A DNA stretch of 56,179 nt from Variovorax sp. (lineage in GTDB: Bacteria; Pseudomonadota; Gammaproteobacteria; Burkholderiales; Burkholderiaceae_C). The stretch is from the NCBI GenBank assembly GCA_025352265.1, contig JANXTS010000098.1:1-56179 (forward strand), in the 5' to 3' direction. Position numbers and translations under genes: made by a program. The notes under the pieces are model-generated. The model did no database searches. It worked only from the letters and a program-made list of their open reading frames with translations, and was not told where the DNA came from. Below, one piece after another: positions 36,650-45,472 of the stretch (within the stretch, counting starts at the first letter, position 1; each line of letters begins with the position of its first letter).

Positions 36650-38347
36650 ATGAGCGACCTTTCTCAGCCCCTGCAGCCCCACCTGGCTCCGCAACCGGAC
36701 CGCGTCGACTACCGCACCGATCCCACCCAGTACCGCCACTGGAAGCTCAGTGTCGAAGGCTCCGTCGCCCGTTTGTCGCTCGACATCGCCGAAGACGGCG
36801 GCATCCGCCCTGGCTACAAGCTCAAGCTCAACAGCTACGACCTGGGCGTCGACATCGAGTTGAGCGATGCACTGAATCGCGTGCGGTTCGAGCATCCGGA
36901 AGTGAAGTCGGTCATCGTCACCAGCGCCAAGGACCGCATCTTTTGTTCGGGCGCCAATATCTTCATGCTGGGTGTGTCGAGCCACGCCTGGAAGGTCAAT
37001 TTCTGCAAGTTCACCAACGAGACGCGCAACGGCATCGAAGACACGTCGAAGCACTCGGGCCTGAAGTTTCTGGCAGCAATCAACGGCGCTTGTGCCGGCG
37101 GCGGCTACGAGCTGGCGCTGGCTTGCGACGAGATCGTGCTGGTCGACGACCGCTCGTCCTCCGTGTCGTTGCCCGAGGTGCCGCTGCTCGGCGTGCTGCC
37201 CGGCACCGGCGGCCTGACGCGCGTGACCGACAAGCGCCATGTGCGGCATGACCTGGCCGACATTTTTTGCACCAGCGTCGAAGGCGTGCGCGGCCAGCGC
37301 GCGGTCGACTGGCGGTTGGTCGATGCGATCGCCAAGCCGGCGCAGTTCGCGGCAGCGGTGCAGGAGCGGGCCGCGAAGTTGGGCGAAGGCAGCCTGCGCT
37401 CGGGTATTGCAGGCAAGGGCGTTGAACTAACGCGCATCGAGCGCACAGACAGCGCCGACGGCATCGTTTACGAGCACGTCACGGTCGTCATCGACCGCAC
37501 GCGTCGCACCGCGACGCTGACGGTCAAGGCGCCGACTGCAGCCCAGCCGACCGACATCGCCGGCATCGAAGCCGCCGGCGCAGCCTGGTGGCCGCTGGCG
37601 ATGTGCCGCCAGCTCGACGACGCGATCCTCAACCTGCGCACCAACGAGCTCGACATCGGCACCTGGCTCTTGAAGACCGAAGGCAACGCTCAAGCCGTGC
37701 TCGCCAGCGACGCGACGCTGCTCGCCCACAAGGACCATTGGCTGGTACGCGAAACCATCGGGGCGCTGCGTCGCACGTTGGCAAGGCTCGACGTGTCGTC
37801 GCGCAGCCTGTTCGCGCTCGTCGAGTCGGGTTCGTGCTTTGCCGGTACCCTGGCCGAGATCGCCTTCGCCGCTGACCGCAGCTACATGCTGGCGCTGCCC
37901 GACGATGCCGACAAGGCCCCCAAGCTCACGCTCAACGAATTCAACTTCGGCTTCTTTCCGATGGTGAACGACCAGAGCCGCCTGCAGCGCCGTTTCTATG
38001 AAGAGGCTACGCCGCTCGAAGCCGCACGCGCCGCCGTGGGCCAGCCGCTCGATGCCGACGCTGCAGTCGCGCTCGGTCTCGTCACCGCTGCACCGGACGA
38101 CATCGACTGGGACGACGAGCTCCGCATCGCGATCGAAGAGCGCACCGCCATGTCACCTGATTCACTGACCGGCCTCGAAGCCAACCTGCGCTTCGCGAGC
38201 AAGGAAAACATGAACACGCGCATCTTCGGCCGCCTTACGGCATGGCAGAACTGGATCTTCCAGCGGCCGAACGCCGTCGGCCCCAAGGGCGCGTTGAAGG
38301 TCTACGGTACCGGTGAAAAGGCCGGCTTCGACACGACCCGCGTCTGA
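36650..38347 (+). CDS. boxC: 2,3-epoxybenzoyl-CoA dihydrolase BoxC
   Basis: The 565-residue protein consists of two crotonase-like halves. The first carries VTSAKDRIFCSGANIFMLG and AAINGACAGGGYELALACDEI, and the second carries FALVESGSCFAGTLAEIAFAADR. BoxC hydrolytically opens the epoxide of benzoyl-CoA to 3,4-dehydroadipyl-CoA semialdehyde and formate without oxygen. A strong AGGAG precedes the ATG. It heads the boxC-boxB-boxA operon, with boxB starting 33 bases later. Confidence 0.95.
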   Translation: MSDLSQPLQPHLAPQPDRVDYRTDPTQYRHWKLSVEGSVARLSLDIAEDGGIRPGYKLKLNSYDLGVDIELSDALNRVRFEHPEVKSVIVTSAKDRIFCSGANIFMLGVSSHAWKVNFCKFTNETRNGIEDTSKHSGLKFLAAINGACAGGGYELALACDEIVLVDDRSSSVSLPEVPLLGVLPGTGGLTRVTDKRHVRHDLADIFCTSVEGVRGQRAVDWRLVDAIAKPAQFAAAVQERAAKLGEGSLRSGIAGKGVELTRIERTDSADGIVYEHVTVVIDRTRRTATLTVKAPTAAQPTDIAGIEAAGAAWWPLAMCRQLDDAILNLRTNELDIGTWLLKTEGNAQAVLASDATLLAHKDHWLVRETIGALRRTLARLDVSSRSLFALVESGSCFAGTLAEIAFAADRSYMLALPDDADKAPKLTLNEFNFGFFPMVNDQSRLQRRFYEEATPLEAARAAVGQPLDADAAVALGLVTAAPDDIDWDDELRIAIEERTAMSPDSLTGLEANLRFASKENMNTRIFGRLTAWQNWIFQRPNAVGPKGALKVYGTGEKAGFDTTRV

Positions 38348-38380
38348 ACTTCATCCACAGAGACAACCTAAGGAACAACG

Positions 38381-39808
38381 ATGAGCACCGTGAACTACAG
38401 CGAGAAGATTCCGAACAACGTCAACCTGGGTGAAGACCGCACGCTGCAGCGCGCGCTCGAAGGCTGGCAGCCGAACTTCATCAACTGGTGGGACGACGTC
38501 GGCCCTGACGGCTCGACCAGTCACGACGTCTACCTGCGCACGGCGGTGAGCGTCGACCCGCAGGGTTGGGCGCAGTTCGGCCACGTCAAGATGCGTGACT
38601 ACCGCTGGGGCATCTTCCTGAATCAGGGCGACGCCAACCGCGAGATCCACTTTGGCGACCACCAGGGCGAGAAGGCTTGGCAAGACGTTCCCGGCGAACA
38701 CCGCGCCAACCTGAAACGCATCATCGTCACGCAAGGCGACACCGAGCCCGCCTCCGTCGAGCAGCAACGCCACCTGGGGCTGACCGCGCCGTCGATGTAC
38801 GACCTGCGCAACCTCTACCAGATCAACGTGGAAGAAGGTCGTCACCTCTGGGCGATGGTCTACCTGCTGCACAAGCACTTCGGCCGCGATGGCCGCGAAG
38901 AAGCAGACGCACTGTTGCAACGCACCTCCGGGGATGTCGACAACCCGCGCATCCTGGGTGCCTTCAACGAGAAGACACCCGACTGGCTGGCGTTCTTCAT
39001 GTTCACCTACTTCACCGACCGCGACGGCAAGTTCCAGCTGTCGGCGCTGGCCGAAAGCGCCTTCGATCCGCTGGCGCGAACGACCAAGTTCATGCTGACC
39101 GAAGAGGCGCACCACATGTTCGTCGGGGAAAGCGGCGTGTCGCGCGTCTTGTCGCGCACCGCTGCCGTGATGAACGAGCTGAAGACCGAAGACCCGGCGC
39201 AGGTGCGTGCCGCCGGCGCCATCGATCTCGGCATCATCCAGCGCTATCTCAACTTCCACTACAGCGTGACCATCGACCTGTTCGGCGCCGACCAGTCGAG
39301 CAACGCCGCCATTTTCTACAGCTCGGGCTTGAAGGGCCGCTACGAAGAAGGCAAGCGCACCGACGACCACATCCTCAAGGGCCAGACCTACAAGATTCTC
39401 GAAGTGCAAAACGGTCAGCTGCAAGAGAAGGAAGTACCGATGCTCAACGCGCTGAATGAAGTGCTGCGCGACGACTTCATCAAGGACTCTGTGGCTGGCG
39501 TGAGTCGTTGGAACAAGGTGCTGGAAAAGGCCGGCATTCCGACGCGACTGGTGGTGCCGCACAAGGCTTTCAACCGCCAGATCGGCGCACTCGCCGGCAT
39601 CAAGATGTCGCCGCTGGGCGCTGTCGTGAACGAAGTCGAATGGGCTGCCAGGAAAAACGAGTGGCTGCCGACGCCAGACGACTTCGCCTTCGTCGCATCG
39701 CTGATGGGCCGCGTGGTCGACCCCGGCAAGTTCGCCGGGTGGATCGCACCGCCAGTGATGGGCGTGAATCGGCAGCCGGTGGATTTTGAATACGTGCGAT
39801 TCGGGTAG
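38381..39808 (+). CDS. boxB: Benzoyl-CoA 2,3-epoxidase subunit BoxB
   Basis: The 475-residue protein is the di-iron oxygenase component. Carboxylate and histidine ligands are visible in [19 protein letters not shown] and [14 protein letters not shown], and the N-terminal [23 protein letters not shown] is characteristic. It inserts one oxygen atom of O2 into benzoyl-CoA to give the 2,3-epoxide, with electrons from BoxA. boxA begins 2 bases after its stop codon. Confidence 0.96.
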   Translation: MSTVNYSEKIPNNVNLGEDRTLQRALEGWQPNFINWWDDVGPDGSTSHDVYLRTAVSVDPQGWAQFGHVKMRDYRWGIFLNQGDANREIHFGDHQGEKAWQDVPGEHRANLKRIIVTQGDTEPASVEQQRHLGLTAPSMYDLRNLYQINVEEGRHLWAMVYLLHKHFGRDGREEADALLQRTSGDVDNPRILGAFNEKTPDWLAFFMFTYFTDRDGKFQLSALAESAFDPLARTTKFMLTEEAHHMFVGESGVSRVLSRTAAVMNELKTEDPAQVRAAGAIDLGIIQRYLNFHYSVTIDLFGADQSSNAAIFYSSGLKGRYEEGKRTDDHILKGQTYKILEVQNGQLQEKEVPMLNALNEVLRDDFIKDSVAGVSRWNKVLEKAGIPTRLVVPHKAFNRQIGALAGIKMSPLGAVVNEVEWAARKNEWLPTPDDFAFVASLMGRVVDPGKFAGWIAPPVMGVNRQPVDFEYVRFG

Positions 39809-39810
39809 TC

Positions 39811-41094
39811 ATGTCCATAGTCGAAGCCAGGGTCATCAAGCAACACCTGATAGACCCCGAGATCTGCATCCGCTGCAACACTTGCGAGGCAACCTGCCCG
39901 ATCGGTGCAATCACGCACGACGACCTTAATTACGTCGTGCGGGCGGACATCTGCAATGGCTGCATGGCCTGCATTTCACCGTGCCCGACAGGCTCGATCG
40001 ACAACTGGCGCACCATGCCGTCGGCACGTGCGTATTCGATTGAAGAACAGCTGGCGTGGGAAGAGTTGCCGGCCGAGTTGACTGCCGAGCAGATGGCCGC
40101 GGAAGGTGTTTCGTCGACCGCAGGCGAACCGGTGGAAGTACCTGCAACTGCCGCCGCGTCAATCGTGTCGACGCCCGACCCTGGCATCGTTCCGTTCAGC
40201 TCTTCGGCTTATGGCGCGACGATGCCCCCATGGTCGGCCGCACACGCCTACACCAACCTGTTCTCGCCTAAGAAGGCGACGAGCGCGACAGTCGTCGGCA
40301 ACTTCAACTGCACCGAGGCCGGCTTCGACAGCCAGACGCACCACGTGGTGCTTGACTTTGGCACCATGCCGTTCCCGGTACTGGAAGGCCAGTCGATCGG
40401 CATCGTGCCGCCCGGCACCGACGCGATGGGCCGTGCGCACCAGCCGCGCCAGTACTCGGTCGCGAGCCCGCGCAACGGCGAGCGGCCCGGCTACAACAAC
40501 GTGTCGCTCACGGTGAAGCGCGTCACCGAAGACCACATGGGCAGTGCCGTGCGCGGCATCGCGTCGAACTACGTTTGCGATCTGAAAGTCGGTGACAAGG
40601 TCACGGTGGTCGGCCCTTTCGGCTCGACCTTCCTGATGCCCAATCATCCCAAGTCGCACATCGTGATGATCTGCACCGGCACCGGCAGCGCGCCCATGCG
40701 CGCCATGACCGAATGGCGCCGGCGCCTGCGCAAATCCGGCAAGTTCGATGGAGGCAAGTTGCTGCTGTTCTTCGGCGCACGCACGCAGCAGGAGTTGCCG
40801 TACTTCGGCCCGCTGCAGTCGCTCCCCAAGGATTTCATCGACATCAACTTTGCCTTTTCGCGCACGCCGAACCAGCCCAAGCGCTACGTGCAGGACGTGA
40901 TGCGCGAGCGCGCTGCCGACCTGGGCGCGCTGCTCAAGGACGACCAAAGTCACTTCTACGTGTGCGGCCTGAAGAGCATGGAAGAGGGCGTGGTGCTGGC
41001 CTTGCGCGACGTTGCGCAGGAGGCGGGGCTCGACTGGGAGACTGTCGGCGCGAACCTGAAGCGCGAAGGTCGCCTGCACCTGGAGACTTATTGA
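39811..41094 (+). CDS. boxA: Benzoyl-CoA 2,3-epoxidase subunit BoxA (NADPH reductase)
   Basis: The 427-residue reductase has an N-terminal two-[4Fe-4S] ferredoxin domain with cysteines at about 19, 22, 25, 29 and 48, 51, 54, 58. A linker of about 80 residues follows, then a ferredoxin-NADP reductase module with the FAD-binding RQYSVASP and the NADPH-binding [15 protein letters not shown]. It passes electrons from NADPH to BoxB. Immediate adjacency to boxB keeps the subunits in step. Confidence 0.95.
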   Translation: MSIVEARVIKQHLIDPEICIRCNTCEATCPIGAITHDDLNYVVRADICNGCMACISPCPTGSIDNWRTMPSARAYSIEEQLAWEELPAELTAEQMAAEGVSSTAGEPVEVPATAAASIVSTPDPGIVPFSSSAYGATMPPWSAAHAYTNLFSPKKATSATVVGNFNCTEAGFDSQTHHVVLDFGTMPFPVLEGQSIGIVPPGTDAMGRAHQPRQYSVASPRNGERPGYNNVSLTVKRVTEDHMGSAVRGIASNYVCDLKVGDKVTVVGPFGSTFLMPNHPKSHIVMICTGTGSAPMRAMTEWRRRLRKSGKFDGGKLLLFFGARTQQELPYFGPLQSLPKDFIDINFAFSRTPNQPKRYVQDVMRERAADLGALLKDDQSHFYVCGLKSMEEGVVLALRDVAQEAGLDWETVGANLKREGRLHLETY

Positions 41095-41128
41095 CCGTGT
41101 CGAAGGTCGATCCACGACAATCTCCTGC

Positions 41129-41572
41129 ATGAAGTTCGCCGAGTTCCACGCAGGTCAGCGCATCGAAGCCGGGCCGCATCGCGTGACCGAAGTGGAGCTG
41201 CTTTCATTCGCCACCGCATGGGACCCGCAGTGGTTTCATACCGACGCCGAGGCCGCGGCCGAAGGCCCGTTTCGCGGACTGATCGCCAGCGGCTGGCATA
41301 CCTGCGGCATCGCGATGCAGCTGGTCGTCGGCGCGGCACTTGCCGGCTCCGAATCGTTTGCATCACCCGGCCTGGCGTACGTGCGCTGGCCGAATCCGGT
41401 GCGCCCGGATGACGAGCTGAAGCTTGTTGCCGAAGTGATCGAAGTGCGACGCTCCGACAGCAAACCAAGACTCGGCATCCTGCGCTGGCGCTGGCAACTC
41501 TTCAACCAGCGCGGGCTCGAAGTGCTGGACCTTGAAGCGACCAGCTTGTTCCGCCTGAATCCTGTTGCCTGA
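41129..41572 (+). CDS. MaoC-like hotdog dehydratase
   Basis: The 147-residue protein has the R-hydratase/MaoC pattern: FATAWDPQWFHTDAEAAAEGPFRGLIASGWHT with the catalytic Asp and His, then RWPNPVRPDDELKLVAEV. It would hydrate or dehydrate an enoyl-CoA. It begins 34 bases after boxA and may be co-transcribed. A role in beta-oxidation of the dehydroadipyl-CoA product is plausible but unproven. Confidence 0.87.
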   Translation: MKFAEFHAGQRIEAGPHRVTEVELLSFATAWDPQWFHTDAEAAAEGPFRGLIASGWHTCGIAMQLVVGAALAGSESFASPGLAYVRWPNPVRPDDELKLVAEVIEVRRSDSKPRLGILRWRWQLFNQRGLEVLDLEATSLFRLNPVA

Positions 41573-41668
41573 CCCGGCGCGATACGTCGTCGCACAAGTG
41601 ACCAGACGCATTCTTCACCGGGCAATCCCGCTGGATTTGCACCCGACCAGTCGATACGCTCACGTCCT

Positions 41669-43732
41669 ATGACAGCTCTTTCGACAGCCCCCTCGACCGC
41701 CTCAGTGACCGCCTCATTGACCGCCCCATTCGTTCCCCAGATCCGTCTCTATCAAGACTGGCTGCGCGACACGCGCGGCATCGCCTTCGATTCATACGAC
41801 GCGTTGTGGCGCTGGTCGGTCACCGAGCTCGATGCCTTCTGGCAGAGCATCTGGGACTTCATGCGCATGCAGTCGCCCACGCCCTACACGGCCGTGCTGG
41901 CCGAACGTCGCATGCCGGGCGCGGTGTGGTTTCCCGGTGCCAAGGTCAACTATGCGAGAGAGGTGCTGCGCCATGCGAAGGCAGCGCACGCAGCCGGCAT
42001 GCCGGCGATGGTGACCGACAACGAGCTTGGTCAAGTGCGCGAGATGTCGTGGCCCGAACTCGAACGACAGGTCGCGTCGGTGGCATTGACGTTGCGCGGC
42101 ATGGGCGTGCAGCGCGGCGACCGTGTCGCTGCCTATCTGCCCAACGTGCCGGAGACCATCGTTGCGTTCCTCGCCTGTTCGAGTCTCGGCGCGGTCTGGA
42201 GCGTGTGCGCGCCCGACATGGGTACGGCCGCCGTCGTCGACCGCTTTCGCCAGATCGAACCCAAGGTACTGATCGCGGCCGATGGCGTGTACTACGGAGG
42301 CAAGCCGATCGATCGCAGCAAGGTCGTGCGCGAGTTGCGCGATGCATTGCCGAGCGTGAGCAGCCTGCTGGTGCTACGCACCCCGTTCGCGGCCGAATCA
42401 GTCGCTGCGGAGGCCGATTGGGCCACCGCCATATCGCGCGACGATGCAGAAGTCCATGCCTTCGAGCCCGAATGGCTGCCCTTCGACCACCCGATCTGGA
42501 TTTTGTATTCGAGTGGCACCACCGGGCTGCCCAAGCCGATCGTCCACGGCCACGGCGGCATCCTCCTCACCATGTACGCGTGCGGCCTGCATAACGATGT
42601 CGGCGCCAGCTACAGCGTCAATAATTTCGGCGAGCGCTACCACTGGTACAGCTCGACCGGCTGGGTTATGTGGAATTCGCAACTGTCGGGCCTGGCCTTC
42701 GGCGCGACCATCTGCATCTACGACGGCCACCCGGCCGGCAGCAAGGAGAAGCCCGATTGGTCTGTGCTGTGGCGCTTCGTTGCCAAGCACAAGGTCACCT
42801 TCTTCGGCGCTGGTGCGGCGTACTTCACCAACTGCATGAAGTCAGGCATGGTCGCGGACGAGTGCGGCGACTTGTCGCGCGTGCGCATCCTCGGTAGCAC
42901 CGGCTCGCCGCTGCCCGAAGAGGTGCAGCGATGGGGCACGGCGCAGCTGGACGCGGGCGGTGCGCCAGACGTCTGGTGGTGCAATATTTCGGGCGGCACC
43001 GACTTTTGCGGTGCCTTCGTCGGCGGCAACCGCGAGCTGCCGGAAATACCCGGCCAGATGCAATGCCGACAACTCGGCGCCGCCGTCGAGGCGTGGAGCG
43101 AGCAAGGCCAGCCGGTCATTGGCGAAGTCGGCGAACTGGTCTGCGTGCAGCCGATTCCATCGATGCCGTTGTACCTGTGGGGCGACGTCGACAACGCGCG
43201 CTACCTGTCGAGCTACTTCGACACCTATCCCAACGTGTGGCGACACGGCGATTGGCTCAAGGTCGGCGCGGATGGCGGCTGCATCATCTATGGCCGCAGC
43301 GACGCGACCATCAATCGCCAGGGCCTGCGCATGGGCACCAGCGAGATCTACAGCGCGGTCGAAGGCCTGCCGGAAGTGCTCGACTCGATGGTCGTCGATC
43401 TGGAGTACCTGGGCCGCGACAGCTACATGCCGCTCTTCGTTGTGCTGCGCCCCGGCGTCGCGCTCGACGATGCCATGCGCGCCAGGCTCAACAACGCGAT
43501 CAAGACGCAGCTGTCGCCGCGCTTCCTGCCCAACGACATCTTCGAAGTGCCGGAGATTCCGCGCACCCTGTCGGGCAAGAAGCAGGAGCTGCCGATCAAG
43601 AAGCTGCTGCTCGGCCAGCCGCTCGAGAAGGTCGTCAACAAAGAGGCGATGGCCAATCCGGGCAGCCTCGACTGGTACCTGGCGCTGGCGGCGGACGAGC
43701 GCATTCAGCGGCTGCGACCGATTGCCGCCTGA
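41669..43732 (+). CDS. Acetoacetate-CoA ligase (acetoacetyl-CoA synthetase)
   Basis: The 687-residue AMP-forming ligase has the phosphate-binding motif ILYSSGTTGLPKPIVHGHGG, the acetoacetyl-specific block HWYSSTGWVMWNSQLSGLAFGAT and the C-terminal lysine region IPRTLSGKKQELPIKKLL. It activates acetoacetate to acetoacetyl-CoA in ketone-body or polyhydroxybutyrate metabolism. About 25 N-terminal residues (Thr/Ala/Ser repeats) look like an over-extended start; the conserved region begins at IRLYQDWL. It lies in the same direction as the box genes with a 96-base gap. Confidence 0.92.
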   Translation: MTALSTAPSTASVTASLTAPFVPQIRLYQDWLRDTRGIAFDSYDALWRWSVTELDAFWQSIWDFMRMQSPTPYTAVLAERRMPGAVWFPGAKVNYAREVLRHAKAAHAAGMPAMVTDNELGQVREMSWPELERQVASVALTLRGMGVQRGDRVAAYLPNVPETIVAFLACSSLGAVWSVCAPDMGTAAVVDRFRQIEPKVLIAADGVYYGGKPIDRSKVVRELRDALPSVSSLLVLRTPFAAESVAAEADWATAISRDDAEVHAFEPEWLPFDHPIWILYSSGTTGLPKPIVHGHGGILLTMYACGLHNDVGASYSVNNFGERYHWYSSTGWVMWNSQLSGLAFGATICIYDGHPAGSKEKPDWSVLWRFVAKHKVTFFGAGAAYFTNCMKSGMVADECGDLSRVRILGSTGSPLPEEVQRWGTAQLDAGGAPDVWWCNISGGTDFCGAFVGGNRELPEIPGQMQCRQLGAAVEAWSEQGQPVIGEVGELVCVQPIPSMPLYLWGDVDNARYLSSYFDTYPNVWRHGDWLKVGADGGCIIYGRSDATINRQGLRMGTSEIYSAVEGLPEVLDSMVVDLEYLGRDSYMPLFVVLRPGVALDDAMRARLNNAIKTQLSPRFLPNDIFEVPEIPRTLSGKKQELPIKKLLLGQPLEKVVNKEAMANPGSLDWYLALAADERIQRLRPIAA

Positions 43733-43740
43733 TTGGCTGC

Positions 43741-43800
43741 ATGAAACTTGTCACCGTCACGCCGGGCAAAGACGACGGCACGGTGCCGCCCTGCCCTTGA
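43741..43800 (+). CDS. Possible 19-codon leader peptide before the RNase H-like gene
   Basis: A short frame MKLVTVTPGKDDGTVPPCP begins 8 bases after the ligase stop codon. Its own TGA overlaps the TTG used for the next gene (TTGA). It could couple translation into the RNase H-like gene, or be the original N-terminus separated by a one-base shift. No homology is visible. Confidence 0.3.
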   Translation: MKLVTVTPGKDDGTVPPCP

Positions 43801-44273
43801 ACGAAAGCTACTGGACCCTCTACTGCGACGGCAGTGCCATGCCCAACCCGGGACGCATGGGCCTCGGCGCGGTCATCACCGAACCGGACGGAACACGCCA
43901 TGCGCTGTCGAAGGCAACGCACACCATCGGCTGCAACAACGAGGCGGAACTGGGGGCGCTGACGTACGGCCTAGAGGCAGCTAAGGCGCTGGGTGCGACG
44001 GACTTGCATGCGCACACCGACAACGCCGTGCTCGTCGAGCAGCTCGGCGCCCGGACGGCAACGGCTGTAAAGCCGATCGCGCGGCTCGCGACCTTGTTCG
44101 CCGACGCACGCGCCTTGCTCGATTCGTTCGACCACGCCAGCGTCGAATGGATTCCGCGCCATCGCAACGCGGAGGCCGATGCACTCGCGCGTTCGGCATT
44201 GGGGTTTGGGCCGAAACGCGTGGCTCGCTTCGGCAAACGGGGAGCAGATCGAATTCGCAACAAAGCGAACTGA
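43797..44273 (+). CDS. RNase H-like protein (RNase HI family)
   Basis: The protein of about 158 residues carries the RNase H catalytic set: D in LYCDGSAMPNPGRMGLG, E in GCNNEAELGALTYGLEAAK, D in HAHTDNAVLVEQL and D in PRHRNAEADALAR. It should cleave RNA in RNA-DNA hybrids, resembling the RNase H-like proteins (YpdQ/RnhA type) that lack the basic handle. No ATG precedes the conserved region, so I placed the start at TTG, coupled to a short upstream frame. A basic C-terminal tail follows the domain. Confidence 0.82.
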   Translation: MNESYWTLYCDGSAMPNPGRMGLGAVITEPDGTRHALSKATHTIGCNNEAELGALTYGLEAAKALGATDLHAHTDNAVLVEQLGARTATAVKPIARLATLFADARALLDSFDHASVEWIPRHRNAEADALARSALGFGPKRVARFGKRGADRIRNKAN

Positions 44274-44386
44274 CTTCAGGGAAAGCACTGAGCGAATTTG
44301 CGCGGCAGCGCGTAAAAATGAAACGATAGGAACACAAGCGAACTGTTTGCTTTGTTCACTTTGTGCTCTGTCAAAGGAAAACTCCC

Positions 44387-45463
44387 ATGTCCCGAACCAT
44401 CAGTAAAACCACGCGTTGGGTTGCCGCAGCCGCTGCCACCGTTGCCATGTCGGGTGCGGCGCTAGCCGCCGATGTCGAGATCCTGCCGAACGGGCTGATG
44501 GCGCCAACCACGACGGAGCAAACCAAGCCCGACCAGTTCAAGAAGGCTCCGCCGTGGCGCATCGGCGTGTCGTTCGGTGGCGTGGGCAACACCTGGATCG
44601 TCCAAATGATTCAGGAGATGAAATACGAAGCATCGCTGCACAAGGAGGTCGGCGAGTTCATCTTCGTGGAAGCCAACTGGCAAGCGGCCAAGCAGGTTGC
44701 CGACGTGGAAGACCTGCTGACCAAGAAAGTCGACGCGATCATCATCGGGCCGATCTCGGCGGCCATTGGCGCGCCGCTGTCTGCGAAGGCGGTCAAGCAG
44801 GGCATTCCGGTCGTTGTTTTCGGCGCCTTTGGCAAGGCCATGCAGTCGACCACCGAGATCGGGGCTGGGGGCGAAGTGTTCGGCCGTCAGGGCGGCGAAT
44901 TCCTGCGCAAGGAACTCAATGGCAAGGGCAGCGTTTGGGCGTTCCGCGGCGTGGCCGGCGTCGATGAAGAGACGTTGCGCTACGAAGGCTTCCGCAAGTC
45001 GCTGGTCGGCTCCGACATCAAGATCACCAACGAAGTGTTCGGCGACTGGGGCTACGCCAAGGGCAAGCAGCTCTGCGAGAACCTGGTGCTCTCGGGCAAC
45101 GCGGTGGATGGCATCTGGTTCTCCGGTGCCGAGATGACCCGGGCGTGCCTGGACGTGTTCAAGGAAAGCGGCAAGGCGCTGGTGCCGATGACCGGTGAAG
45201 GCAATAACGGCTTTCTGCGGGCTTGGAAGCAGACCGGCGTCAAGAGCGTTGCACCGTTGTTTACGCCCGGACTCGGCGCTGCGGTCGTCCGTGCGTCCGT
45301 TGCGCTGCTTGAGGGCAAGCCGCTCTACAAGTCGTACTTCTCGGCACCCGCTGCCGTGCAACAAGGCGATCTCGACAAGTTCTACCGGCCCGACCTGAAC
45401 GATGCTTACTGGCTGCCTTCGACGTTGCCCGAAGCCAAGCTCAAGGAAGTGTTCCACCGCTAA
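44387..45463 (+). CDS. Sugar-type ABC transporter periplasmic binding protein
   Basis: The 358-residue protein has a signal peptide cleaved after ALA (about residue 24) and a ribose-binding-like fold: WRIGVSFGGVGNTWIVQMIQEM, then VDAIIIGPISAAIGAPLSAKAVKQGIPVVVFG. It resembles Peripla_BP_4 and TorT-like proteins. AAAGGAAA lies 6 bases before the ATG. It heads a complete ABC operon. The ligand is unknown; the family covers pentoses, hexoses, inositol and purine nucleosides. Confidence 0.88.
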   Translation: MSRTISKTTRWVAAAAATVAMSGAALAADVEILPNGLMAPTTTEQTKPDQFKKAPPWRIGVSFGGVGNTWIVQMIQEMKYEASLHKEVGEFIFVEANWQAAKQVADVEDLLTKKVDAIIIGPISAAIGAPLSAKAVKQGIPVVVFGAFGKAMQSTTEIGAGGEVFGRQGGEFLRKELNGKGSVWAFRGVAGVDEETLRYEGFRKSLVGSDIKITNEVFGDWGYAKGKQLCENLVLSGNAVDGIWFSGAEMTRACLDVFKESGKALVPMTGEGNNGFLRAWKQTGVKSVAPLFTPGLGAAVVRASVALLEGKPLYKSYFSAPAAVQQGDLDKFYRPDLNDAYWLPSTLPEAKLKEVFHR

Positions 45464-45472
45464 GTTGGCGTC

